Assembly (NCBI RefSeq): GCF_900184255.1
Contig: NZ_LT854640.1
Span: forward strand, 540,019-604,018
Length of the DNA stretch: 64,000 nt
Direction: 5' to 3'
DNA from: Haloimpatiens massiliensis
Lineage (GTDB): Bacteria; Bacillota; Clostridia; Clostridiales; Clostridiaceae
Under the pieces are notes generated by a model. It did not search any database. It was given only the letters and a program-made list of their open reading frames with translations, and had not been told where the DNA came from. Both the position numbers and the translations under genes were made by a program. Below are positions 42,971 to 51,460 of this stretch, piece by piece (position 1 is the first letter of the stretch; every line of letters starts with the position of its first letter).

Positions 42971-43009
42971 AAAAAAGTCCTTCAAATTTTAATATTTGAA
43001 GGATTTTTT
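42971..43009. terminator. Bidirectional terminator between two flippase genes
   Basis: AAAAAAGTCCTTCAAAT (42971-42987) and ATTTGAAGGATTTTTT (42994-43009) with a 6-base loop and runs of A/T outside. It serves the + gene. The - gene ends a further 30 bases away. Confidence 0.85.
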
Positions 43010-43038
43010 CTGTTCATATGCAGGAGTAAGACAGTTGT

Positions 43039-44553
43039 TTACGAGTGATTATGGCTTAAAATAGGATATAAAATAGAAGAAGAAAAAATATATATTCCAA
43101 ATCCCAGTATCACCAAGAAAATATTTTTTACAATTAAATTATTAATATTTATTATATTATTTAATATAGTTAAAGTTAAGAATACTATTATTCCTAAAAA
43201 TAAATTAGTTAGTACATTAATAAAGGAGAAACTTATAAAATATTCTTTTTTAATCTCATACATATTTGCAACTAATGTAAACAATGAGGTTATTATTAAA
43301 CTAATTCCATAACCATAAATGTTTATTTCTGGGATAGATACTAGGATATATATTAAAATTAATTCTATTAAGGCAGATAAAACTGAATTTCTTAAAACTA
43401 TTTTTTGTTTTCCAAGACCATTTAATATACCAAAGGTTGTACTAGATACATATATAAAAGGAGCTGATAAAGCTGCAAATTTAATAAAAGGTGCTAAATC
43501 GTTTCTTTTGAAAAATAACTGCCCTAAGTTATCCGGTATGCTAAGGCAAATAAAAAGTGTGGACATACCTAGAACAAAAGATATATTTATAACTTGTGAA
43601 AAACGTCTTTGAAGCGATGAGAAATTTCCCTTACTTAAATTTTCTGATATATCTGGAACTAGTATAGTGGAAAGAGAACTCACTGCTATAAAGGGAAAGA
43701 AAATTATAGTAAATGCCATTCCAGAAAATTTACCTATTAAAGCTAATGCCTCTTCATGTAACAATCCACCATATATTAGTCGCTTAGGCAGCATTAAGGT
43801 AGACACTGTATATAAACCTGTGGTTAACATACCATTTATACAAAGAGGTAAAGAGATTGTTAATACTCCCCAAACAAGTTCTAGAGATTTTTTAGTGTTT
43901 TTATGATATACAGAATAATCACATTTACTTTTTTTATAAAATATGAATAAAAATATAAAACTAAAAAATTCTCCTATAGTTAAAGCCATATATGTTATAG
44001 TAACAGTTCTGGTTACATCAGTAAGTTTAAAATAAGATATAAGAGATACTATAACAATCATTCTAACAGCTTTTTCTAAAATATCTATAAGGGATGGAGT
44101 AAAAACTTTAGATATACCGTAAAAATATCCCTTTAAAATTGCAGATAAAGCTACAAAAATAATAGCAGGACATATAATCCAAAGGGAATATAGGGCTCTA
44201 GTATCTTTTATTATATTGTTACTTATTAGTGGTGAAAATAGAAATAGAATTAATGCTATAATTAAAGCCCAGAAAAAATCAAAGAATAATGAAACTTTTA
44301 CAGATTTATGTAGATTTCCAAATTCTCTTTTTCCATTAAAATAGGCACATTGTTTTGACATAGCAGTAATCATTCCACCACAAACAACTACAGCGAAGAA
44401 ATCATACACAGGCATTATTAGAGAATAAAGTCCAAGGCCCATGGCGCCTAAACTCTGGGATAAAATTATAGAAAACATAAATTTAAGTATTCCAGTTATA
44501 AAATTAGAACAAGTAAGTATAATTGAATTTTTAAAAAAAGCATCTTTATTCAT
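43039..44553 (-). CDS. spoVB: Stage V sporulation protein B-like flippase
   Basis: 504 residues, start ATG 44553, ribosome binding site GAGGATA on the minus strand. Around 13-14 membrane segments. SFITGILKFMFSIILSQSLGAMGLGLYSLIMPVYDFFAVVVCGGMITAMSK-type N-terminus (read in short pieces: SQSLGAMGLGLYSLIMPVYD, GGMITAMSK) is close to SpoVB. It is needed for spore cortex peptidoglycan in Bacillus, presumably as a lipid-linked precursor flippase. An inverted repeat covers its ribosome binding site. Symbol is by similarity. Confidence 0.78.
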   Translation of the reverse strand: MNKDAFFKNSIILTCSNFITGILKFMFSIILSQSLGAMGLGLYSLIMPVYDFFAVVVCGGMITAMSKQCAYFNGKREFGNLHKSVKVSLFFDFFWALIIALILFLFSPLISNNIIKDTRALYSLWIICPAIIFVALSAILKGYFYGISKVFTPSLIDILEKAVRMIVIVSLISYFKLTDVTRTVTITYMALTIGEFFSFIFLFIFYKKSKCDYSVYHKNTKKSLELVWGVLTISLPLCINGMLTTGLYTVSTLMLPKRLIYGGLLHEEALALIGKFSGMAFTIIFFPFIAVSSLSTILVPDISENLSKGNFSSLQRRFSQVINISFVLGMSTLFICLSIPDNLGQLFFKRNDLAPFIKFAALSAPFIYVSSTTFGILNGLGKQKIVLRNSVLSALIELILIYILVSIPEINIYGYGISLIITSLFTLVANMYEIKKEYFISFSFINVLTNLFLGIIVFLTLTILNNIININNLIVKNIFLVILGFGIYIFSSSILYPILSHNHS

Positions 44554-44561
44554 AAAAATAT

Positions 44562-44598
44562 CCTCACATATATTAATGTCATTAATATTTATGTGAGG
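44562..44598. promoter_or_regulatory. Inverted repeat over the spoVB-like ribosome binding site
   Basis: CCTCACATA (44562-44570) with a complementary end TATGTGAGG (44590-44598), plus ATTAAT/ATTAAT inside with one mismatch. On the minus strand the 3' arm contains GAGG, the spoVB-like ribosome binding site, so the hairpin would hide it. It could instead be a terminator of the LysM gene on the same strand. Confidence 0.5.
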
Positions 44599-44620
44599 AA
44601 GTAAAATTATATTCTTTATT

Positions 44621-45475
44621 TTAACGTCCGCTGGCTTTTAATATGTTATTTTGATGAGTTGTATCTATAGAATTGTTTACATGGCTTGTACTATTATAAA
44701 AATACATATCAAAATGTCCGGATACTCCGTTATTATATATATTAGTGGTAGAATGAGGCATACCAGTGACACTAACAGCTAATTGGTAGTAGCTATTACC
44801 TTGCTTAAAATATAACACCATAGGTCTTTTTTTACTCCAAGACCAAGAACCAAATATTCTTTTCATTGTATAAGTATCACTTTGAGTTAAAGGAATTATG
44901 TCTGCATGATTGGAACCACCATAATATTTCACATCGAAAGACATACCGGTGCTAATATCTTTTAAAGTTCCGATAGTATCCACAGTGAAAAGTCTTCTAG
45001 CATTTTCCCAGGTATAAATATCACCATAATAATTACTTTTCCTGGTAGCATAAATATTTATCCCTACAGGTTTAACTACAGTGGTTGAATTAATAGGAAT
45101 AGTTAAAATTTGACCAGGCATTATGGTGTAGCTAGATAGTAAATTACTTTTATATATGGTTTCCATAGTAGTGTTAAATTTCTGAGAAATGCTCCATAAA
45201 TTATCACCAAATTTAACTGTATAGTTTGTGGTTTGAATATTAGAATTTGCCACTGAAGAATCATTTACGATAAGTTTTTGACCAACATATATGTAGTTTG
45301 GATTAGATAAATTATTTAGATTAATAATTGAAGAAATTGTAGTGTTAAATGCTTTAGATATCTTCCAAAGAGTGTCGCCACTTTTTACACTATAACTTAT
45401 GGTTTGGGCATGTACACTTATTGGAAAACTTAAAAGAAATGTTGTTAATAATATGCAAATTTTTTTGTTTTTCAT
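44621..45475 (-). CDS. Secreted protein with two LysM domains
   Basis: 284 residues, start ATG 45475 behind AAGGAGG. Signal peptide: basic KNKK, then ICILLTTFLLSFPISVHA with cleavage near AQT. LysM repeat 1 (about 28-71: YSVKSGDTLWKISKAFNTT...) and repeat 2 (about 83-126: YTVKFGDNLWSISQKFNTT...). The rest is a domain with W-rich strands and conserved-looking H/D positions (GGSNHADIIPLT, GVSGHFDMYF). It recalls catalytic or sugar-binding domains in clostridial cell-wall proteins but I cannot name it. It is probably attached to peptidoglycan outside the cell, or a spore-coat-type protein. The gene lies 67 bases upstream of spoVB on the same strand. Confidence 0.8.
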   Translation of the reverse strand: MKNKKICILLTTFLLSFPISVHAQTISYSVKSGDTLWKISKAFNTTISSIINLNNLSNPNYIYVGQKLIVNDSSVANSNIQTTNYTVKFGDNLWSISQKFNTTMETIYKSNLLSSYTIMPGQILTIPINSTTVVKPVGINIYATRKSNYYGDIYTWENARRLFTVDTIGTLKDISTGMSFDVKYYGGSNHADIIPLTQSDTYTMKRIFGSWSWSKKRPMVLYFKQGNSYYQLAVSVTGMPHSTTNIYNNGVSGHFDMYFYNSTSHVNNSIDTTHQNNILKASGR

Positions 45476-45866
45476 AATTGCCTCCTTAATGCTTATAAGA
45501 TTTGTAGAGTTATATAAAAAGTATAATATAAATTAAGAAAATTTTTTATAGTAGATAGAAGGCTGAATTGGCATATAAATGTAAAAAGCAATTTATATAA
45601 TTGAAAAATTTAGCATTATGTTGTTTTGATTATATGTTCAGTATTGATGTATAATAATAAGTAATAACTAAATTATTTTAACTAAATAAAAATGAGAAAA
45701 ATTATATTAGTTCATTAAAATTAGAAGCAGAGTAAATGTTTATCTAGGATTAAGGGCTAGAAGTTAACACATTTATGTTCTAAAGTTTATAGGCAGGAAA
45801 ATATTTATAATTTGAAGTAAGTTTTTCTCATTTACAATATGGATGAAATAAGGAGATGTGATAGAA
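45476..45866. other. Intergenic region between divergent genes
   Basis: 391 AT-rich bases with no gene. A rightward promoter is likely at TTGATT (45626-45631), spacer 18, TATAAT (45650-45655), well ahead of the rubrerythrin-like gene. No operator or riboswitch structure stands out. Confidence 0.5.
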
Positions 45867-46439
45867 ATGTTAAAATGTAGCGTATGTGGAATGATTATAA
45901 ATGAAAAGAATTATAATATAAATAATAGCGGTATACCTGAAAAAAATAGCTTAAAAGAAATAAAATATTGTCCATTTTGTGGAGTACCTAATGAATACCT
46001 AGTTTCTTTAGATGAAAAAATTATAGAGGTTAATGATGGTAATTTGGATGAAAAGACTGAAAAAATATTAGATCATGCTATGAAATTGGAAGTATTTAAT
46101 AGTGAATTTTATGAGGAAGCTGCACTTTTGGTAGAAAATGAAGAGGTTAAAAAAATGTTTCTTCACTTAGCTAAAATAGAATTTGTACATGCAAAAATTC
46201 ATCAAAAGATGGCTGGATTTCAAGAACTTCCTAAATTGACTAAGTTAGATTACAGCAAGTATAAAGGGGATGGAGGAGATAGAGATTTATTGGAAATGGC
46301 AAGAAAGCGAGAAATGCATGCAGTAGAGTATTATAATAAGTATAGAAGAGATGTAAATGATGAGAATGTAGCGAAAATATTCAAGGCATTGTCAGAAGTC
46401 GAAAAAGATCATGTGGAGATGGAAGAAGAAGCACTTTAA
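45867..46439 (+). CDS. Rubrerythrin-like protein with N-terminal zinc/iron ribbon
   Basis: 190 residues. ATG 45867 fits AAGGAG at 45850-45855, while the in-frame GTG 45858 is too close. The N-terminus has CSVCG and CPFCG, a rubredoxin- or zinc-ribbon-like metal site placed before the diiron domain, the reverse of classical rubrerythrin. The ferritin-like bundle follows with E-x6-Y and E-x2-H patterns (KLEVFNSEFYEEAA, KIEFVHAKIHQKM, REMHAVEYYNKY, SEVEKDHVEMEEEA). Expected to handle peroxide or oxygen stress in an anaerobe. The two ribbon cysteine pairs are 40 residues apart, longer than in rubredoxin. Confidence 0.75.
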   Translation: MLKCSVCGMIINEKNYNINNSGIPEKNSLKEIKYCPFCGVPNEYLVSLDEKIIEVNDGNLDEKTEKILDHAMKLEVFNSEFYEEAALLVENEEVKKMFLHLAKIEFVHAKIHQKMAGFQELPKLTKLDYSKYKGDGGDRDLLEMARKREMHAVEYYNKYRRDVNDENVAKIFKALSEVEKDHVEMEEEAL

Positions 46440-46519
46440 ACATATATTTTAATCTATATACATATTAATCTTTCCAATAAAATATATATAATTTAGGAAT
46501 AATTATTTTGGAGAGGAAT

Positions 46520-47833
46520 ATGAAAAAGATAGTTAAGTGGGTTATTGTAATAATAGTATTGGCGATTTTAAGTTTCAATATGAATAGATATATTAATAAT
46601 AAAATAGATATTAAATTTCTAGAGGAAAATTTTAATTGTCAATTACGTTTTAAAGGTTTAAAAGGTGCTAGAGACTTCTGTATTTCGGATAAAGGTGAAT
46701 ACTATATAGCTTACAAGGATAAAATTCAAGTTGTTAAAAGCAATGGCAATAGTTACTATTTATTTAAAGATAGAGATTTGAACATAAATAGTATAGCCTT
46801 ATATAATAATAAATTGTATTATTCTTCGAAAAAGGCAATATATGAATATGATTTAGAAAAGAATAAGCGTAAAATTTTAATAGAAAAATTACCTAATTTT
46901 GGCGACTATTCTAATAGTAAAATAAAAATAGAAGGAAATAACTTATATGTGTCTATAGGAACGGCCACCAATTCTGGAATAGTTGGTGAGGATAATGATT
47001 GGCTGAGGGAACAACCATATAATTGCGATATTTCTCCCAAAACATGTATATTAAAAGGCAAGAATTTTGGTGATAAAAAAACAGGAGCTTTTGTACCTTA
47101 TGGTACTTCTAATGTAAAGGGACAAATAATACCTGGACATTTTCCTGGTAACGGTAGCGTTTTAATATATAATTTAGATACAGGAACCCTTGAGAACTTT
47201 GCTTGGGGTATAAGAAATATAGAAGGAATGGAATTTAATAGTGAACACAAATTAATTGCCATTATAGGAGGTATGGAAGATAGAGGACTTAGACCCGTTA
47301 AAGGTGATGTAGATTATATATACCAAATAAAAAAAGGAATGTGGTATGGCTGGCCTGATTATTCAGGTGGCGACCCAATAAATTCTCCTAGATTTAAAGG
47401 TAAGAATGGTGAAAGAATAGGATTCTTGCTAGATAAGCATCCTTCTACTAACCCACCTGCACCTTTATATCAACATGAAACACTTAATACTTTATGCGAT
47501 TTGACAGTAGACAAAAATGGATTACTGGGATATAAAGATGCTATTTATTTTTTTGATGCCAAGGAGATGAAACTTTATAGCTTAACTAAAAATTTAGTAT
47601 TAAAAGAAAAGGCACTTATAGAGGGAAGTGAAAAGATTTCTTTGGAATTTAGTGAAGAGGGATTAAATATACTAGATAGAAAAAGGGGCGTTCTTTGGAT
47701 TGGAAGCATTGGTCCAGAAAAAGTAACGGAAAATAACAAATTTCTTTATTTTTATTTAGTAATATTATCTTTGTGCATTATAGGAGTAATAATTTACACT
47801 AAAGTGAAGAAAATAATGTGTAAGAATAAATAG
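46520..47833 (+). CDS. Membrane-anchored glucose/sorbosone dehydrogenase-like beta-propeller
   Basis: 437 residues from ATG 46520, behind GGAGAGG. An N-terminal membrane segment (VKWVIVIIVLAILSFNM) and a C-terminal one (FLYFYLVILSLCIIGVIIY) flank an extracellular six-bladed propeller. WGIRNIEGMEF, YGWPDYSGG and HPSTNPPAPLYQHETLNTLC correspond to the conserved stretches of PQQ-dependent sugar dehydrogenase-like proteins (GSDH). The PQQ and calcium ligands cannot be confirmed. The same fold also serves non-enzymatic binding proteins. Followed after 26 bases by a phospholipase C-like gene. Confidence 0.65.
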   Translation: MKKIVKWVIVIIVLAILSFNMNRYINNKIDIKFLEENFNCQLRFKGLKGARDFCISDKGEYYIAYKDKIQVVKSNGNSYYLFKDRDLNINSIALYNNKLYYSSKKAIYEYDLEKNKRKILIEKLPNFGDYSNSKIKIEGNNLYVSIGTATNSGIVGEDNDWLREQPYNCDISPKTCILKGKNFGDKKTGAFVPYGTSNVKGQIIPGHFPGNGSVLIYNLDTGTLENFAWGIRNIEGMEFNSEHKLIAIIGGMEDRGLRPVKGDVDYIYQIKKGMWYGWPDYSGGDPINSPRFKGKNGERIGFLLDKHPSTNPPAPLYQHETLNTLCDLTVDKNGLLGYKDAIYFFDAKEMKLYSLTKNLVLKEKALIEGSEKISLEFSEEGLNILDRKRGVLWIGSIGPEKVTENNKFLYFYLVILSLCIIGVIIYTKVKKIMCKNK

Positions 47834-47859
47834 TATAAAGTGACTGGGGGAAATTTTTA

Positions 47860-48576
47860 ATGAGTGCAAAAAAAATCGAAAGAACTTATGGAAGTACATT
47901 AAAGGGTTTAATGTTTGCGGTGAATCCAATTAAAAAAAAGGTTTTAAAAACTCACTGTACGGTTCATAAATTTATAAATTTAAAAGCTGTAAATATATTA
48001 AAAATAAATGGTTATGAACAGGAATATAATTTTTTCAGAGAAAATATAAGAAATATGAATGAAGGAGTAGTTTGGGCGGATCAAGACTTTAAGAGCTCCA
48101 ATCATTTTTATCATGTAGTAAAGGGAAAAGGCCTTTATGGATTTTCAGATGCGCTTACAGAATGCAAAAAATATTATGGAAGTTCCATTGTATATTTAAA
48201 AAAAAGAGAAATTAAAAAATCTCTATTTTATTTTGGTGCGGCTTGCCATTTGATTCAAGATGCTACAGTGCCTCAGCATGTTAATAATAAATTATTAAAA
48301 AGCCATAGAAAATTTGAAATATGGATAATAAGTAGGCTCATGAATGATTATTCCTTTGAAGAAGAAAAAGGTATTAAAAGATTTTCTCATATAGAAGAAT
48401 ATATAAAAAATAATGCTGTGTATGCAGATGATACTTATAGGAAATTTAAGGATATCGATGACTTAGAAGAAAGATATGATAAAATATCAAAAAACATAAT
48501 AAGTGAGGCTCAAAAGACAACTGCAGGATTTTTATTAGATTATTATGATGAATATAAAGACACTTATTCCAAATGA
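47860..48576 (+). CDS. Zinc-dependent phospholipase C-like protein, no signal peptide
   Basis: 238 residues, start ATG behind GGGGGAA. It has the all-helical fold of Clostridium alpha-toxin/Bacillus PLC: W and D in VVWADQDFKSSNHFYH, HLIQDATVPQHV (H130, D134, H140) as zinc ligands, and a following K..E helix. It lacks the C2-like C-terminal domain and any recognisable signal sequence, since the N-terminus is RTYGSTLKGLMFAVNPIKKK. It may therefore act inside the cell or be a spore or phage-related relative. The substrate need not be a phospholipid. Ends in a strong terminator. Confidence 0.78.
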   Translation: MSAKKIERTYGSTLKGLMFAVNPIKKKVLKTHCTVHKFINLKAVNILKINGYEQEYNFFRENIRNMNEGVVWADQDFKSSNHFYHVVKGKGLYGFSDALTECKKYYGSSIVYLKKREIKKSLFYFGAACHLIQDATVPQHVNNKLLKSHRKFEIWIISRLMNDYSFEEEKGIKRFSHIEEYIKNNAVYADDTYRKFKDIDDLEERYDKISKNIISEAQKTTAGFLLDYYDEYKDTYSK

Positions 48577-48592
48577 TGGAATAAGTGTCTTT
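48556..48592 (+). terminator. Intrinsic terminator overlapping the stop codon
   Basis: AAAGACACTTATTCC (48556-48570) and its perfect 15-base complement (48578-48592), then TTTTTTATA. The stop codon TGA lies in the loop. Confidence 0.9.
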
Positions 48593-48695
48593 TTTATATT
48601 ATAATTAGTAATAAGATTAAATTAAATAATTTAAATTATACAATAAATAAAAACTTATGAATAAATAAAATCCATAGACTTTGGAGGGGATAAAT

Positions 48696-49196
48696 TTGAA
48701 AGAAAAAATATTAGATTTGCATGAGATAAAATTACAGGGAAGCGTTTTAGATATTGGATATAAGGATTACGGCATAGTGTATAATCTTTGTAAACGAAAT
48801 GATAAGTTACTGGATATAGATTATGTATGTAATGAAGGAAAAGAAGCTTTGAATAGGAATAAGTATGACAAATGTGTTATGTTTTTTTCTTTAAAAAATA
48901 TTTGGACAAACAGTGAAAAAGAAAAGGCTTTTCAGTTTGCATGGGAAACATTAAAAGATCAAGGAGAAATTTATATATGGGATGTAGATAAAGGAATAAA
49001 AAAAGTATTTAACTATAAAATAAAAGTTATAATCTCCGAAAATAATATAAGATTAATAAATTTGATAGATATTAACCCCTTTAATGACAATTCAAAAGAG
49101 AATATAATAAAACTATTAACTTCGAAATTTGATATAATGGATTTTGACTACAATGATGAATTGTTCTTTATAAGAGCTAAAAAGAAAGGATGTTAA
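48696..49196 (+). CDS. Methyltransferase-like protein
   Basis: 166 residues from TTG 48696, behind GGAGGGGAT. The N-terminal region VLDIGYKDYGIVYNLCKR has the GxG-like motif I of class I SAM-dependent methyltransferases, though shortened (DIGYKDYG instead of D-x-G-x-G-x-G). CVMFFSLKNIWTNSEKEKAF and GEIYIWDVDKG correspond to later strands. Whether it binds SAM is unclear. It overlaps no gene and lies 2 bases before the radical SAM gene, so they are coupled. Confidence 0.55.
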   Translation: MKEKILDLHEIKLQGSVLDIGYKDYGIVYNLCKRNDKLLDIDYVCNEGKEALNRNKYDKCVMFFSLKNIWTNSEKEKAFQFAWETLKDQGEIYIWDVDKGIKKVFNYKIKVIISENNIRLINLIDINPFNDNSKENIIKLLTSKFDIMDFDYNDELFFIRAKKKGC

Positions 49197-49197
49197 T

Positions 49198-50934
49198 ATG
49201 AAAGTTTTATTAGTAGGTATTAATTCAAAATTTATTCACAGTAATTTAGCAATAAGATATTTAAAAGCATATACAAAGGATTTAAAGTATGAATGTAATA
49301 CATTAGAATTTTCAATAAATGATTTAAAAGAAAGAGTAGTAAAAGAAATAATAAAAGAAAAACCTGATGTGATAGGTTTTTCTTGTTATATATGGAATAT
49401 TCAATTTGTTAGAGAGGTTGCAACCATAATAAAGTTAATAGATAGTAACATAGCTATTTTTGCAGGAGGACCAGAGGTATCCTTTGAACCTAGGAAATTT
49501 TTAATGCAAAATAGCATGGATTATATTATAGAAGGAGAAGGAGAAGAAACATATAGGGAATTTATTAAGGTGGCTTTAGAAAATATAAAAAATAATGAAC
49601 TACTTAAGGAAAACATGAAAAAAGTAAGGGGGCTTTACTCTAAAATTGATGAAGAAGTTTATTATGGTGGAATTAGAGAAATACTAGATATAAATAAAGT
49701 AGTTTTTCCCTATACTGAAGATGAAAACTTAGAAAATAAAATAGTATACTACGAAGCTTCTAGAGGATGTCCATTTAGGTGTAAGTACTGTCTTTCTTCT
49801 GTAGATAGAAAAGTGAGATTTCTAGATATAGACAGAGTAAAAAGTGAATTGAAATTTTTCTTGGATAAAAGGGTTAGACTTGTAAAATTCGTTGATAGAA
49901 CATTTAACTGTAAAGATGATTTTGCTAAAGAAATATGGAGTTTTATAGTAGAGCAGGATGAAAGTATAGACACTACTTTTCATTTTGAGATTTCAGCAGA
50001 TTTGCTTAAAGAGGAACAAATAGAGATACTTCGAAGGTCTCCAAAAGGAAGAATCCAATTTGAAGTAGGTGTTCAAACTACCAATAATAAAATTCTAAAA
50101 AATATAAATAGAACTGTTAATTTTGAAGATATAGAATATAAGGTTTTAGAGGTGGAGAAACTTAAGAATATAAAACAACATTTAGATTTAATAGCAGGAT
50201 TGCCTGGAGAAGATTTTCAATCCTTTAAAAAGTCTTTTGATCAGGTATATTCAATTAAACCAGAAGAAATACAGCTAGGATTTTTAAAATTACTTAAGGG
50301 AACTCCTATGATTAAAGAAAAGGATAAATGGGGCATGGTATATTCACCATATCCACCTTATGAAATATTAAAAACTAAGGATATTAGCTATGAAGAAATA
50401 TGTATATTAAAAGGGATAGAGAAAATGGTTGATAAGTACTATAACTCTAATAAATTTAATAATATACTAAAATATTTTGAAAAGTACTATTCCAGTGCTT
50501 TTGAATTTTATAGAAGTCTTGCAAGCTTTTTTCAGCAAAGTGGATATTTTGACAGAAATATATCTTCCGTTCAGTACTATGAAGTATTTCTTCTTTTTAA
50601 TGAAAAAGTGCTAAAGGAGAGTAATTATGCATTAAATGAAATTATTAAATACGATTATTTATTGCATAATAAGAAAAAGTGGGTTCCCCCATTTATAAAT
50701 AGAAAAGTTGACAAAAATGTTAACAAGCTAATTCGTGATTGGATGAAGTCTAATGCAAATTATGAAAAATTAGATTTTCATGTAGAAAAATTCTTCATTG
50801 ACATATATAAATTCTTGCAGGAGGGAATCACAGAAAACAGGGAATCATATATAATTTTTCAAGAAAATGGACCTTGTAAAACTAAGGAAATAAGCGAAGT
50901 TGTAGAAAAATTAATTTATAATGAAAAAATTTAA
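49198..50934 (+). CDS. B12-binding radical SAM protein (DUF4080-type)
   Basis: 578 residues, start ATG. The N-terminal cobalamin-binding-like domain (VLLVGINSKFIHSNLAIRYL, DVIGFSCYIWNIQF, IFAGGPEVSFEP) leads to a radical SAM core with CPFRCKYC (C191, C195, C198), and GGRIQFEVGVQTTNNKIL is a later core strand. The C-terminal 190 residues are the DUF4080-like domain of such enzymes. The AdoMet-radical reaction, commonly a methyl transfer or thioether-forming step on RNA, lipid or peptide, is unknown. No DxHxxG-type corrinoid histidine is obvious, so B12 may not bind. Confidence 0.82.
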   Translation: MKVLLVGINSKFIHSNLAIRYLKAYTKDLKYECNTLEFSINDLKERVVKEIIKEKPDVIGFSCYIWNIQFVREVATIIKLIDSNIAIFAGGPEVSFEPRKFLMQNSMDYIIEGEGEETYREFIKVALENIKNNELLKENMKKVRGLYSKIDEEVYYGGIREILDINKVVFPYTEDENLENKIVYYEASRGCPFRCKYCLSSVDRKVRFLDIDRVKSELKFFLDKRVRLVKFVDRTFNCKDDFAKEIWSFIVEQDESIDTTFHFEISADLLKEEQIEILRRSPKGRIQFEVGVQTTNNKILKNINRTVNFEDIEYKVLEVEKLKNIKQHLDLIAGLPGEDFQSFKKSFDQVYSIKPEEIQLGFLKLLKGTPMIKEKDKWGMVYSPYPPYEILKTKDISYEEICILKGIEKMVDKYYNSNKFNNILKYFEKYYSSAFEFYRSLASFFQQSGYFDRNISSVQYYEVFLLFNEKVLKESNYALNEIIKYDYLLHNKKKWVPPFINRKVDKNVNKLIRDWMKSNANYEKLDFHVEKFFIDIYKFLQEGITENRESYIIFQENGPCKTKEISEVVEKLIYNEKI

Positions 50935-51002
50935 AAAATTGTGTATAAATAAAGAAAAGCTACTTAAAAAGCAATAATCTAATTTAATTCCTTCAAAGTT
51001 TG

Positions 51003-51031
51003 TTGAAATTAATTGTTAAAGTAAGTATAAT
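51003..51031 (+). promoter_or_regulatory. Promoter of the V-ATPase operon
   Basis: TTGAAA (51003-51008), a 17-base spacer, TATAAT (51026-51031), about 100 bases before the first V-ATPase gene. This is the best consensus in the region. Confidence 0.8.
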
Positions 51032-51133
51032 GAAGTTGTAATGATTACTATATAAAGTATTATAGATGCATAGGATATTAGGCATTTGTTATTACTTTAA
51101 ATATTAATATATACAAATAAAGGTGGTGATACT

Positions 51134-51460
51134 TTGGCATTAGAAGCTATTTTAGAAGTTAAAAAGGCAGAAAGTGAAGCTGATGCACTGGTTAAAAAAG
51201 CTGAAATTCAAAAGAAAGAAATAATTAAAAATGCTTCCTTAGAAGCAGAAAATCAATACAATAAAATAATAAATAGTGCAAAGGCAACAGCAAAGGAAAT
51301 GTATGATAAAGCTGTAGAGGGAGGAAATAGTGAATCTAAACCTATTTTTGACCAAGGCAAGAAAGAGGTTGAAGAAATACTAAATACCTCTAGTGAAAAG
51401 AGAGAAGATGGGATTAAATTAGTGATTGAGAGGATCGTGAATATTCATGGCAATAGTTAA
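51134..51460 (+). CDS. V-type ATPase subunit H (G-type peripheral stalk)
   Basis: 108 residues, start TTG behind AAAGGTGGTGAT. Long coiled coil (EAILEVKKAESEADALVKKAEIQKKE) with a charged C-terminus, the structure of the small stalk subunit that pairs with subunit E. First gene of the operon, overlapping ntpI by 14 bases. Homologs are named ntpF/ahaH/atpH in different organisms, so no symbol is assigned here. Confidence 0.85.
   Translation: MALEAILEVKKAESEADALVKKAEIQKKEIIKNASLEAENQYNKIINSAKATAKEMYDKAVEGGNSESKPIFDQGKKEVEEILNTSSEKREDGIKLVIERIVNIHGNS

Noticed and set aside
43319..43906. Forward-strand frames inside the spoVB-like gene
   Set aside because: They are antisense to a clear membrane transporter gene and have no family likeness.
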